Shown here one piece after another: positions 1 through 7,368 of a stretch of DNA of 64,000 nt. A model generated the notes under the pieces. It was given only the letters and a program-made list of their open reading frames with translations. It was not told the origin of the DNA and did not search any database. The stretch spans positions 54,236-118,235 of the forward strand of contig JAVEQK010000007.1 of assembly GCA_034007705.1 (NCBI GenBank), written 5' to 3'. This DNA is from UBA10518 sp022837185 (GTDB taxonomy: Bacteria; Desulfobacterota; Desulfobulbia; Desulfobulbales; Desulfobulbaceae). A program made the position numbers and the translations under genes. The stretch's first letter is position 1; each line of letters opens with the position of its first letter.

Positions 1-745
1 GTTTGGCTTTTTCAATGACCATTTCAGCGACCTGGATATGCCGCTGGGGCGGCTCATCAAAGGTCGAGCTGACCACTTCGGCGGCGACATTGCGCCGCAT
101 GTCGGTTACCTCTTCGGGCCGCTCGTCGATGAGCAGGACGATCAAGGTGATTTCCTTGTGATTGTGGACGATGGAATTGGCAATCTTCTGCATCAGCACC
201 GTCTTGCCGGTCCGGGGCGGGGCGACAATGAGGCCTCGCTGCCCCTTGCCCAGGGGGGCCATGAGGTCCATGACCCGCATGGAGTAGTTGTCCGGCTGAT
301 ATTCCAGATTGATCCGCTCTTCGGGATGAAGGGGGGTCAGGTTGACGAACAGCGTCTTGTTCCTGGAGGCCTCGGGCGGTTCAAAATTAACGGTATCCAC
401 CTTGAGCATGGCGAAATACCGTTCATTGTCCTTGGGGGCCCGCACCTCCCCTTCAATGGTATCGCCGGTCCTCAGGTTCAAGCGGCGAATCTGGGAAGGA
501 GAGACGTAGATATCGTCGGGACCGGGCAGATAATTGTAATCCGGCGCCCGGAGAAAACCGAAACCGTCCTGCAGCACCTCCAGCACTCCGCTGCCGCGGA
601 GCTTGCCGTCGGCGTCGCCCTGGGCCTTGAGGATGGCAAAAATCAGTTCCTGCTTCCGCATGGACGTGTAGCCTTCGATTTCGAGGTCCGCCGCCAGTTC
701 AACCAATTCGTTGATTTTCTTGTTTTTCAGATCAGCCCAGTTCAT
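1..745 (-). CDS. rho: Transcription termination factor Rho, N-terminal part (cut by window edge)
   Basis: This is an RNA-dependent ATPase/helicase that terminates transcription. Only the first 248 residues are present; the family is usually about 415-420 residues and the gene runs off the left edge. The protein begins MNWADLKNKK with the Rho_N helical domain (about 1-45). The cold-shock-like RNA-binding domain follows (about 50-125, with GFGFLR and the DDIYVSPSQIRR segment). The ATPase core carries the Walker A motif APPRTGKT at 175-182, then a LLIDERPEEVTDM segment. The start is fixed by GGAGG located 10-12 bases upstream of the ATG. It is the last gene of a minus-strand run. No gene lies in the 540-base leader before it, which holds a good sigma-70 promoter. 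Confidence 0.96.
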   Translation of the reverse strand, partial: MNWADLKNKKINELVELAADLEIEGYTSMRKQELIFAILKAQGDADGKLRGSGVLEVLQDGFGFLRAPDYNYLPGPDDIYVSPSQIRRLNLRTGDTIEGEVRAPKDNERYFAMLKVDTVNFEPPEASRNKTLFVNLTPLHPEERINLEYQPDNYSMRVMDLMAPLGKGQRGLIVAPPRTGKTVLMQKIANSIVHNHKEITLIVLLIDERPEEVTDMRRNVAAEVVSSTFDEPPQRHIQVAEMVIEKAK

Positions 746-1169
746 TTGAATGGTTCTACCTCCAGGAAAAGTTACTCTCGTGACGTTTGTCTTAGCCGAA
801 ATTTTCGCCCCGCAGCCCGCGGAGCGGAACACTGCACCGGGGGGGATCGGATTCGCATCCTTTCATCATGAGGCAACCGGATTCTGCTTAGGCCGAACAG
901 CGGCAAAAACGCAAGGTTCGGCCGGATCGGCGGCTCTCAACGTGCTCCCGGGAACAGCGTTGAATTTTTTTATCAGCCAGTTCAAGCGATAAAAAGATAA
1001 TGGGAAGGAAAATTTTACGGGATTTCAGCAGAAATTAATTTTGTCTGGGACCAGTTGCACTATGCAATATATGGGTCGTTCAGCAAATTTTCTTGTATAT
1101 AGTGTGATAATTCGAGCGTGAATCCAACAGGCGGGATCGTATACATTGAAATTGCTGTTGACACTGAAA

Positions 1170-1198
1170 TAAATATTGCCTTCCCGTTGGCATGTCAA
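1170..1198 (-). promoter_or_regulatory. Sigma-70-type promoter upstream of rho, in a 542-base gene-free stretch
   Basis: On the minus strand a perfect -35 TTGACA (1193-1198) is followed after 17 bases by TATTTA (1170-1175). Transcription would start near 1163, giving rho an untranslated leader of more than 400 bases. The stretch 746-1287 otherwise has no convincing gene; short open frames there lack ribosome sites and recognisable products. Long rho leaders are known in other bacteria, where Rho acts on its own mRNA. Whether that happens here is inference. Confidence 0.55.
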
Positions 1199-1287
1199 GC
1201 AATTTCTTGCGAAAAAAGCCTGGCGGGAGGATTGCCGCTCTTTCCAGCCGGCGAAAATCTTCGCGTTTCCTTCTCCGGCACATGCCG

Positions 1288-1920
1288 CTACGCGGCCGGT
1301 CCATGCTCCAAATCCAGCAGGCGGGCGAGATGAACCGCCTGCATCCTGGCCGCCAGCCAGCAGCCGCTGTTGTCGATGACATGGTCGGCGAGCAGGACCT
1401 TGTCCGCCAGAGGCATCTGGGCGGCAATGCTGAGAACCGCCTGGTCCGGGCTGACGCCGTCCCTTGCCACTATCCGGCGGCAGCGGACCACCTTGCCGGC
1501 ATACACCACGACTGTCCCATGAAACTGATCCTGCCAATGCGCCTCGAACAGGAGCGGCACATCAACCAGAATCATCGTCCGGGCGCATGCGGCCGCCTGG
1601 ATTTTCATCATCTCCCGTGCCAATGGATGAATCAGGCCGTTGATGGTCCGGCGCAGTTCACCGTCGGCAAAAAGTGCGCTGCGCAGACGTCCGCGGTCCA
1701 GGTCCCCCTCGGCGGTAAAGTATGAATGGTCCAAAGTCCGCCGCAAGGCCAGCCAGCCCGGCTTCCCCCTTTCCAGCAGGTCCCTGCACACCGTGTCGAT
1801 GTCAATCAGGGGCAGGCCCATGTACCTGGACCAGAAACCGCTGACCGTACTTTTGCCCGCTCCGATCCCTCCAGTGATACCGATGAGAATCGGAGTTCCA
1901 GTGCCCCTTGCCATGATCAT
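1288..1920 (-). CDS. coaE: Dephospho-CoA kinase
   Basis: It catalyses the last step of coenzyme A synthesis, phosphorylating the 3'-OH of dephospho-CoA with ATP in the cytoplasm. The 210-residue length is normal. The P-loop GITGGIGAGKST lies at about 14-25, followed by the family's LIDIDTVCRDLL segment (DxD) and a central IHPLARE and VDVPLLFE, all typical of CoaE. The start codon shares one base with the rluD stop (TGATG), so the two are probably translationally coupled. The ATG at 1920 and another two codons later (MIMARG) are both possible. Downstream lies the long rho leader. Confidence 0.95.
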   Translation of the reverse strand: MIMARGTGTPILIGITGGIGAGKSTVSGFWSRYMGLPLIDIDTVCRDLLERGKPGWLALRRTLDHSYFTAEGDLDRGRLRSALFADGELRRTINGLIHPLAREMMKIQAAACARTMILVDVPLLFEAHWQDQFHGTVVVYAGKVVRCRRIVARDGVSPDQAVLSIAAQMPLADKVLLADHVIDNSGCWLAARMQAVHLARLLDLEHGPAA

Positions 1921-2876
1921 CAGCCGGTGGAATCTTTCCTCAATTGGTCGAGGATTTCCTGCATGTCCTGCCAGAGCGGCAGGGAAAAACTCAACTGCCG
2001 GCGGCTGGAGGGATGGGGGAAAGCAAGGGCCGAGGCATGAAGAAGCTGCCGCCGCACCGCCACCCCATGGGCCGGCCTGACCTGGCCGCCGTACACTTCG
2101 TCCCCGGCGACCGGACAGCCCAGTGATGCCATATGTACACGAATCTGATGGGTCCTGCCGGTTTCCAGCTCCAGTTCAACCAGACACATGCCGTTGGCAA
2201 ACCGTTCCAGGACCCGCCACCGGGTCGCGGCATACCGGCCATCGGCCCGGACGGCCATTTTTTTCCGATTCACGGGATGCCTGCCGATGGGCTGGACCAT
2301 TCTGCCTGCCTCATCAGGGGGACAGCGCAGCAGTATCGCGTGATAGACCTTGTCAATATTGCGGTCGTGAAAATCCCGGGTCAGCCGCCGCATGGCCTTG
2401 CCGGTCTTGGCGACCAGCATTATGCCGGAAGTGTCCTTGTCGAGCCGGTGAACGATTCCCGGCCGCAGTTCCTCCGTTCCCGGCAGGGAACCGCAGTGAT
2501 ACAGAAGCCCGTGAGCCAGGGTGCCGCTGCGATGCCCCGCGGCGGGATGGACCACCAGTCCCGGAGGTTTGCCGATCACCAGCAGATCATCATCCTCGTA
2601 CAGAACCGTAAAGTCAATGTGCTGGGGGATCAGGGACGCCGGGGCCGGAGCAGGGAAAATGATCTCGGTTTCATCTCCCTGACGCACCCTGTGCCCGGCC
2701 TTGACCGACTGTCCGTTCACCAGGACCAGACCGTCCTGAATCAGCTTGAGCAGCGCCGATCTGGAATAATCGGCCAGATGATGAACAAGAAAAAGGTCAA
2801 GGCGCATCCCCGCCTCGCCCGCCGAGACAGTCAAATCAACACGCCTCCGGTCATCATGGTGCATGGCGGCGGACAA
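1920..2876 (-). CDS. rluD: RluD-family 23S rRNA pseudouridine synthase
   Basis: It converts uridines to pseudouridine in 23S rRNA. The 318 residues contain an N-terminal S4 RNA-binding domain (about 22-75: RLDLFLVHHL, SRSALLKLIQDGLVLVNG). The catalytic domain follows, with the signature HRLDKDTSGIMLVAK at about 142-157, whose Asp is the nucleophile, and then a TGRTHQIRVHM motif. The exact target (RluC- versus RluD-type sites) cannot be set from sequence reading alone, so the symbol is by family. Its stop overlaps the coaE start; carD lies 45 bases upstream on the same strand. Confidence 0.92.
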   Translation of the reverse strand: MSAAMHHDDRRRVDLTVSAGEAGMRLDLFLVHHLADYSRSALLKLIQDGLVLVNGQSVKAGHRVRQGDETEIIFPAPAPASLIPQHIDFTVLYEDDDLLVIGKPPGLVVHPAAGHRSGTLAHGLLYHCGSLPGTEELRPGIVHRLDKDTSGIMLVAKTGKAMRRLTRDFHDRNIDKVYHAILLRCPPDEAGRMVQPIGRHPVNRKKMAVRADGRYAATRWRVLERFANGMCLVELELETGRTHQIRVHMASLGCPVAGDEVYGGQVRPAHGVAVRRQLLHASALAFPHPSSRRQLSFSLPLWQDMQEILDQLRKDSTG

Positions 2877-2921
2877 AAGGTTGGAAGAAATCGGTCTCAG
2901 AAGGAAAGCAGCGGACGCCGA

Positions 2922-3413
2922 TCAGCTGAATATCTTTGCAACCTGCTGCTCAACCTTGTTTTCGTCCTCATTACGGGCAAGGGAGATTTCCTTGATAAGC
3001 AGGCTCTTGGCGGTATCCATCATCTTGCGTTCGCCGTAGGAGAGCTCCTTGTCGTCGCTGAGCAGGTAGAGGTCCCTGAGGACGGCGGCAACTTCGAAAA
3101 CCGATCCGGTTTTGATCTTGTCCATATAATCCCGATAGCGGCGATTCCAGGTCTGGGAGCTGATTTTGATATCCCGCTCCATGAGGATGGAAAGGACCTT
3201 GTCGACTTCTTCCGAGGAAATAATGGATCGGAGCCCCACATTTTCACAGTTTGTAGTCGGAATCATGATGGTCATGTCGTTATCAAGAATTTTCATCACA
3301 TAAAAAGTCTGATTCACGCCACCAATGGATTGCGTCTCAATGGCCTCTATAATTCCGACTCCGTGAGCTGGATATACAGCCATATCGCCCTGTGCAAACA
3401 CTGAAACCTCCAA
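2922..3413 (-). CDS. carD: CarD/CdnL-family RNA polymerase-binding regulator
   Basis: This is a 163-residue member of the CarD_CdnL_TRCF family, which binds the RNA polymerase beta subunit and stabilises open complexes, often at rRNA promoters. The N-terminal Tudor-like RNAP-interaction domain is recognisable (about 6-60: FAQGDMAVYPAHGVGIIEAIE, then YVMKILDNDMTIMIPTTNCENVGLR). A helical C-terminal DNA-binding domain follows (about 70-163, with WNRRYRDYMDKIKTGSVFEVAAVLRDL). The start has an AGG-type site (GGAGGTTTC) close upstream and a well-formed promoter at 3465-3493. CdnL-like proteins of this length are common in delta-proteobacteria. Confidence 0.93.
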   Translation of the reverse strand: MEVSVFAQGDMAVYPAHGVGIIEAIETQSIGGVNQTFYVMKILDNDMTIMIPTTNCENVGLRSIISSEEVDKVLSILMERDIKISSQTWNRRYRDYMDKIKTGSVFEVAAVLRDLYLLSDDKELSYGERKMMDTAKSLLIKEISLARNEDENKVEQQVAKIFS

Positions 3414-3464
3414 AAACGCATATTCGGACCGATCCTGACGGAACGGCCGTCGTAATAAATTATT

Positions 3465-3493
3465 AATATACCATACTTTTCTCTTTTCGCCAA
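3465..3493 (-). promoter_or_regulatory. Extended -10 promoter of carD
   Basis: On the minus strand TTGGCG (3488-3493) is followed after exactly 17 bases by TATATT (3465-3470). TGG directly precedes the -10, giving an extended -10 TGn. It lies about 50 bases upstream of the carD start. The AT-rich palindrome TAATAAATTATTA just downstream of the -10 could be an operator; this is speculation. Confidence 0.55.
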
Positions 3494-3651
3494 GGATCGA
3501 CTTTCAGCATGAAATCAAAGACATAGAAACGACATGGGGCAAAACGCGGGACTGCGGAGGACCGGCATCATCCGAAAATGGCCGGGGCAGTGCAAGAGGA
3601 AACGGTTCGGCTGGCAGCGTCAACGGGATGCCCGCCATGGTGCAGCGGGGG

Positions 3652-4257
3652 TCAACCGGCGGGTGGTTCCTTGCGGTTGACCTTGTTCATGGCGGCCTGG
3701 ATGTCCTGGGTAATGAACAGGTCGATCCCCTCGGCAATGAAAGCGAGGTTGTTCCGGACCATGCTCCACTGGTCGTCGGGAAAACGTGACAGGACGAACC
3801 GTTCAACGGGCATGCCCGCCGCATCACCCAGATCGCGGGGATGACCTATGCCGATCTTGAGACGGGGAAAATCACCGGTCCCCAGATGACGGATAAGGGA
3901 ACGAATCCCGTTATGCCCCCCCGCTCCCCCTCCGGATACAATCTTGACCCTGCCGGGGGCAAGGTCAAGATCATCATGGATGACCAGTATATCCGCAGAA
4001 GCGATGGCATAATAATTGGCAAAGCGGGCCACGCATTCACCGGAGCGGTTCATGAAATTCTGCGGCTTGAGCAGAATAACCTGCCGGCCGGCGAGGCGGG
4101 CCGAACAGTACTCTCCGCCCATCGCTGAACCCTTGATGGTCAGGTCCCTGGTGCCGGCGAAGAAATCGACGGCAATGAAACCGGCGTTGTGCCTGGTCTT
4201 TTCATACCGCGGCCCGGGATTCCCCAGCCCGACAATCAATTTTCTGCTCTCCGCCAT
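3652..4257 (-). CDS. pth: Peptidyl-tRNA hydrolase
   Basis: It releases peptides from peptidyl-tRNA that drops off ribosomes. The 201 residues are normal for bacterial Pth. The N-terminal signature GLGNPGPRYEKTRHNAG carries the conserved Asn13 and catalytic His23. The LKPQNFMNRSG substrate loop and the IHDDLDLAPGRVKI segment with the conserved Asp follow. The GGAGGHNGIRSL motif lies in the middle. The gene sits downstream of rplY, the usual ctc-pth arrangement, but a strong intrinsic terminator separates the two. Confidence 0.96.
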   Translation of the reverse strand: MAESRKLIVGLGNPGPRYEKTRHNAGFIAVDFFAGTRDLTIKGSAMGGEYCSARLAGRQVILLKPQNFMNRSGECVARFANYYAIASADILVIHDDLDLAPGRVKIVSGGGAGGHNGIRSLIRHLGTGDFPRLKIGIGHPRDLGDAAGMPVERFVLSRFPDDQWSMVRNNLAFIAEGIDLFITQDIQAAMNKVNRKEPPAG

Positions 4258-4266
4258 TTTCCCCGG

Positions 4267-4306
4267 AAAAAAAACGGCAAGCCGGAAAATTCATTTCCCG
4301 GCTTGC
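4267..4306 (-). terminator. Intrinsic terminator between rplY and pth
   Basis: On the minus strand the arms GCAAGCCGG and CCGGCTTGC (4298-4306 and 4277-4285) form a perfect 9-base-pair stem with a short loop. Eight T residues follow (complement of 4267-4274). It would terminate the rplY transcript, or attenuate expression of the downstream pth. Confidence 0.85.
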
Positions 4307-4404
4307 GCAACGATCAATAACAGGAGGACGAAAGCAGACCAGCCGGCCCTGCCCAAAAAAGGGATCCGGGCGGGGCATCCCGCAGGGGACCGCGTCAGGA
4401 GCGG

Positions 4405-4962
4405 TCAGCTGATCGAGACACAGAGCCGGGCGGGGTCGTCCAGCATCTCCACTTTATCCGGCAGGGACAGCTCACCCAGGGTCAAGGAATCTCCCCGGCC
4501 CAGGTTCCTGATGCCAACTTCAATAATATCGGGGATGTCAAGGGGCAAACCCTTCAGCCTGACGCTGTTTCTGGCAATATGCAGCTCCCCGCCGAGATCG
4601 ACCCCCTTGGCCGTGCCGGCGAATTTCAGCGGCACGGTAAAAACAGTGGGTTTATCCAGGGCGATTTCAAAAAAATCGACATGAACGAGCTCATCGGTAA
4701 CGGGATTCTTCTGGATCTCCTTCACCAGCGTGTGCCGCTCACCCTTCTCGTCACCTTCGATCTGCAGGGTGACGATGGAGTTGCGGCCATGGATATCCAG
4801 CAGGTTCCTGTGCAGCACCGTGCTGTTCAACTGCAAGGGCACCGCGTCTGTCCCACCGCTGTACACCACGGCCGGCGTAAGCTCCTTCATGCGCAACTGC
4901 CGGGCCGCACCTTTGCCGAAACCGGACCGAAAGACACCCGGTATGCTGACCTGAATCATCAA
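4405..4962 (-). CDS. rplY: 50S ribosomal protein L25 / general stress protein Ctc
   Basis: This is a 5S-rRNA-binding ribosomal protein of the long Ctc (TL5) form. At 185 residues it has the N-terminal L25 beta-barrel (about 5-95, ending LVHVDFFEIALDKP) and the C-terminal TL5 domain (about 100-185: VPLKFAGTAKGVDLGGELHIARNSVRLKGLPLDIPDIIEV). GGAGGTGTTTG stands just upstream of the ATG. The first two codons are both ATG, so the start is uncertain by one codon. It lies between prs and pth, a classic bacterial order (prs-ctc-pth). Confidence 0.95.
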   Translation of the reverse strand: MMIQVSIPGVFRSGFGKGAARQLRMKELTPAVVYSGGTDAVPLQLNSTVLHRNLLDIHGRNSIVTLQIEGDEKGERHTLVKEIQKNPVTDELVHVDFFEIALDKPTVFTVPLKFAGTAKGVDLGGELHIARNSVRLKGLPLDIPDIIEVGIRNLGRGDSLTLGELSLPDKVEMLDDPARLCVSIS

Positions 4963-4998
4963 ACACCTCCTTCCATCAAAATACGGAAATACAATTTT

Positions 4999-5937
4999 TC
5001 AGACAAACAGGGTGCTGACCGAATCTTCAGTATGAATGCGGCTGATCGCTTCCGCGAGCAGTTCCGAAACCGAAAGCACCTTTATTTTTTTGCACTGCAG
5101 GGCATCTCCCCGGAGTGGAATGGTATTGGTCACCACCAGGGACTTGATGCACGAATTTTCCAGCCGTTCGATGGCCGGTCCGGAAAGAACCGGATGGGAA
5201 CAGCAGGCGTGCACCTCGCGAGCCCCTTTTTCCACGAGCTTCGCGGCGGCGCCGCAGAGCGTTCCGGCGGTATCGACCATATCGTCCAGGAGAACCGCGG
5301 TTTTTCCCGCAACATCGCCGATGACGTGCATGGCCTCGCACTCGTTGGCCCGTTCCCGCCGCTTGTCAATAATGGCCAGTTCGGCGTTCAACCGCTTGGC
5401 GAAAGCCCTGGTCCGTTCGACCCCGCCGGCGTCCGGCGACACCATGATCACATCCCGGAACGCCTCCCGGATGTACTGCAACAGAATCGGGGCGGCATAC
5501 AGATGGTCGACAGGTATGTTGAAAAAACCCTGGATCTGGCCGGCATGCAGGTCCATGCACAACACCCGTCTGGTTCCCACCGCCATGAGCATTTCAGCCA
5601 CCGCCTTGGACGTGATGGGTACACGGGGCCGCACTTTCCGGTCCTGGCGGGCGTATCCGTAATAGGGAATGACCGCGGTTATCCGCCGGGCCGATGCCCG
5701 CCTGAGGGCGTCGACCATGATGAGCAGCTCCATCAGGTGGTCATTGACCGGCGGGCAGGTCGGCTGCACGACAAAAACATCCGTGCCCCGGACGTTTTCG
5801 CCGATTTCGACGGAAATTTCTCCGTCACTGAATTTCTTAACCTCGGCCTTGGACAACGGCATATTGAGATAACGGCATATATCCTCGGCCATGGTCCTGT
5901 TGGCGTTGCCCGAAAAAATTTTCATTCGATTTGGCAT
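4999..5937 (-). CDS. prs: Ribose-phosphate pyrophosphokinase (PRPP synthetase)
   Basis: It makes PRPP from ribose 5-phosphate and ATP for nucleotide, histidine and tryptophan synthesis. With the start at 5937 (MPNRMKIFSGN) it has 312 residues, the usual size. Visible motifs are FSDGEISVEI, the ATP-binding YGYARQDRKVRPR flexible loop, the catalytic histidine in MDLHAGQIQGFF, and the PRPP-binding loop LLDDMVDTAGT. An open frame extends 19 codons upstream to 5994, but that part overlaps tRNA-Gln and is not expected in the protein. Only 21 bases separate the tRNA 3' end from this start, so both probably lie on one transcript with ispE. Confidence 0.96.
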   Translation of the reverse strand: MPNRMKIFSGNANRTMAEDICRYLNMPLSKAEVKKFSDGEISVEIGENVRGTDVFVVQPTCPPVNDHLMELLIMVDALRRASARRITAVIPYYGYARQDRKVRPRVPITSKAVAEMLMAVGTRRVLCMDLHAGQIQGFFNIPVDHLYAAPILLQYIREAFRDVIMVSPDAGGVERTRAFAKRLNAELAIIDKRRERANECEAMHVIGDVAGKTAVLLDDMVDTAGTLCGAAAKLVEKGAREVHACCSHPVLSGPAIERLENSCIKSLVVTNTIPLRGDALQCKKIKVLSVSELLAEAISRIHTEDSVSTLFV

Positions 5938-5958
5938 GATCAGCGCCTTTTCGGTGGT

Positions 5959-6033
5959 TGGCTGGGGCGGCAGGATTCGAACCTGCGAATGCAAGAGTCA
6001 AAGTCTTGTGTCTTACCGCTTGACGACGCCCCA
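5959..6033 (-). tRNA. tRNA-Gln (anticodon TTG)
   Basis: The minus strand folds into a complete 75-base cloverleaf. Acceptor arms are TGGGGCG and CGCCCCA, the anticodon loop CTTTGAC is closed by CAAGA/TCTTG, and the T-arm is GCAGG-TTCGAAT-CCTGC. A G discriminator and genome-encoded CCA end it. The anticodon TTG reads glutamine codons. It lies between ispE and prs on the same strand. A glutaminyl-tRNA synthetase gene occurs 5 kb away, so direct charging is expected. Confidence 0.97.
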
Positions 6034-6060
6034 TGCGCGATGCAAAGACGGAAGCGGGAC

Positions 6061-6972
6061 CTATGCCGCCAGGGGATTGACCAAGAATGTGGATTGATAT
6101 TCCCGCTGTAACTCCCTGCAGCAGACAGCCGCCTTCTCAGCTTCGTTTTCCGGAAAAAGTCCGAATATCGAAGGACCGCTGCCGGTCATCAACGCCGCGA
6201 CAGCTCCCGCCTTCAGCAATTTCCGTTTTATCCCGTCCAGTTCCCGGTAACGGCTGATTGTCACCATTTCCAGGTCATTTCTCAGTTCGTCCGGTCTGAT
6301 CGCTCTCCTGGTGAACCCTGGATCATCCTGTTGGCCGGCTATTTCCGTGTGCAAGTTTGACAGGTTAAAATTTTTTTCCTCTGCTGTCAATGCAAAATTC
6401 TTGTAAACCCACGCCGTAGGCACCGGGAAGCCGGGGTTGACCAACACGATCAGACAGCCGGTCAGGGACACGGCGGGCCGGAGCCGCTCCCCAATGCCGG
6501 TGGCCCAGGCTGCAGGCCAGTCAACAAGAAACAGCGGCACATCGGCCCCGAGCTGCACCCCCAGTTCCATGAGGGCGGCGGTGGGGCAGTCTGTCCGGTA
6601 CAACCTGTCCAGTCCTCGCAGGACAGCGGCGGCATCGCTGGAACCGCCGCCGAGGCCGGCGGCCACGGGGATGGATTTCAACAGGGTGATCTCGACCCCT
6701 TTGCTGCCGTCAAGTCGCGCGGCCGCGGCCTGAAAAAAAAGCCGGGCGGCCCGGTAAACGAGATTGCCCTCGTCTTCAGGCAGCCCGCTGCCGGGACAGT
6801 GGAGAATGATGCCCGACGGAACAGGACGCAGAATCACCCTGTCATAGAGGGCGATTTTCTGCATCAGGGTCGCAAGATAATGGTAGCCGTCCGACCGGCG
6901 GCCGGTCACCTGGAGATAGAGGTTGATCTTCGCCGGCGCGGCAAGCTCAACCTCTCCCGCCACCGCTTTCAC
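6061..6972 (-). CDS. ispE: 4-diphosphocytidyl-2-C-methyl-D-erythritol kinase
   Basis: This is a GHMP kinase of the MEP isoprenoid pathway, phosphorylating CDP-ME at the 2-OH. The 303 residues include the N-terminal APAKINLYLQVTGRRSDGYH signature (about 12-31). The GHMP ATP-binding loop is PVAAGLGGGSSDAAAVLRGL, and MTGSGPSIFGLF lies near the C-terminus. The order ispE-tRNA-Gln-prs-rplY-pth is common in proteobacteria. The next gene upstream (DUF1844) ends 15 bases before this start, consistent with one operon. Confidence 0.96.
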   Translation of the reverse strand: MKAVAGEVELAAPAKINLYLQVTGRRSDGYHYLATLMQKIALYDRVILRPVPSGIILHCPGSGLPEDEGNLVYRAARLFFQAAAARLDGSKGVEITLLKSIPVAAGLGGGSSDAAAVLRGLDRLYRTDCPTAALMELGVQLGADVPLFLVDWPAAWATGIGERLRPAVSLTGCLIVLVNPGFPVPTAWVYKNFALTAEEKNFNLSNLHTEIAGQQDDPGFTRRAIRPDELRNDLEMVTISRYRELDGIKRKLLKAGAVAALMTGSGPSIFGLFPENEAEKAAVCCRELQREYQSTFLVNPLAA

Positions 6973-6987
6973 CGGTCCGAAACAGGT

Positions 6988-7317
6988 TCAGAGGCCGTTC
7001 CTGTCCTTGGCTTTGACATAGCGTAATTTCAGGTCGTACAGGATGGTGGACAGCAGCTCGTTCTCATCCCTGTCAAGATTGCCCCTGGTCTTGTCACAGA
7101 GAAGGGTCAGGGTGTCTATGGTGTGCTTCACCAGCTCCAGATCTACATTCCGCTCCCCGGTCTCCGGATGGGCCAGTTCCCCCAGATGGTACAGGGCAGT
7201 CGTATTGAGGGAGAGGATAAAGCCGGCAAAGGTCACTTCGGGCATGACACACTTTCCGGCCTTATTCCGAATCCGTCCTTCCGGACAGGGCTGACAGTTC
7301 TGTGTCTGCTCACTCAT
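6988..7317 (-). CDS. DUF1844 domain-containing small protein
   Basis: A 109-residue soluble protein of unknown role. The core (about 28-105: FAGFILSLNTTALYHLGELAHPETG, then DLELVKHTIDTLTLLCDKTRGNLDRDE) fits the DUF1844 family, small helical proteins widespread in delta-proteobacteria and planctomycetes. The N-terminus is unusual in having four cysteines within the first 25 residues (CQPC and KCVMP), which could bind a metal; this is inference. A GAGAG ribosome site precedes the start. It sits between serA and ispE on the same strand. No reaction can be assigned. Confidence 0.8.
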   Translation of the reverse strand: MSEQTQNCQPCPEGRIRNKAGKCVMPEVTFAGFILSLNTTALYHLGELAHPETGERNVDLELVKHTIDTLTLLCDKTRGNLDRDENELLSTILYDLKLRYVKAKDRNGL

Positions 7318-7368
7318 GATATTCTCTCACCCTTTCGTTGCGGCCGGACAGAGCCTCCGGCAGGATCA

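Noticed and set aside
1025..1537. Minus-strand frames of 115-170 codons overlapping the coaE 3' end
   Set aside because: They run out of frame with CoaE, lack ribosome sites and recognisable domains, and overlap the likely rho promoter.
5938..5994. 19-residue N-terminal extension of PRPP synthetase
   Set aside because: It is encoded by the tRNA-Gln region. The family starts at the internal MPNRMKIFSGN, which gives the normal length.
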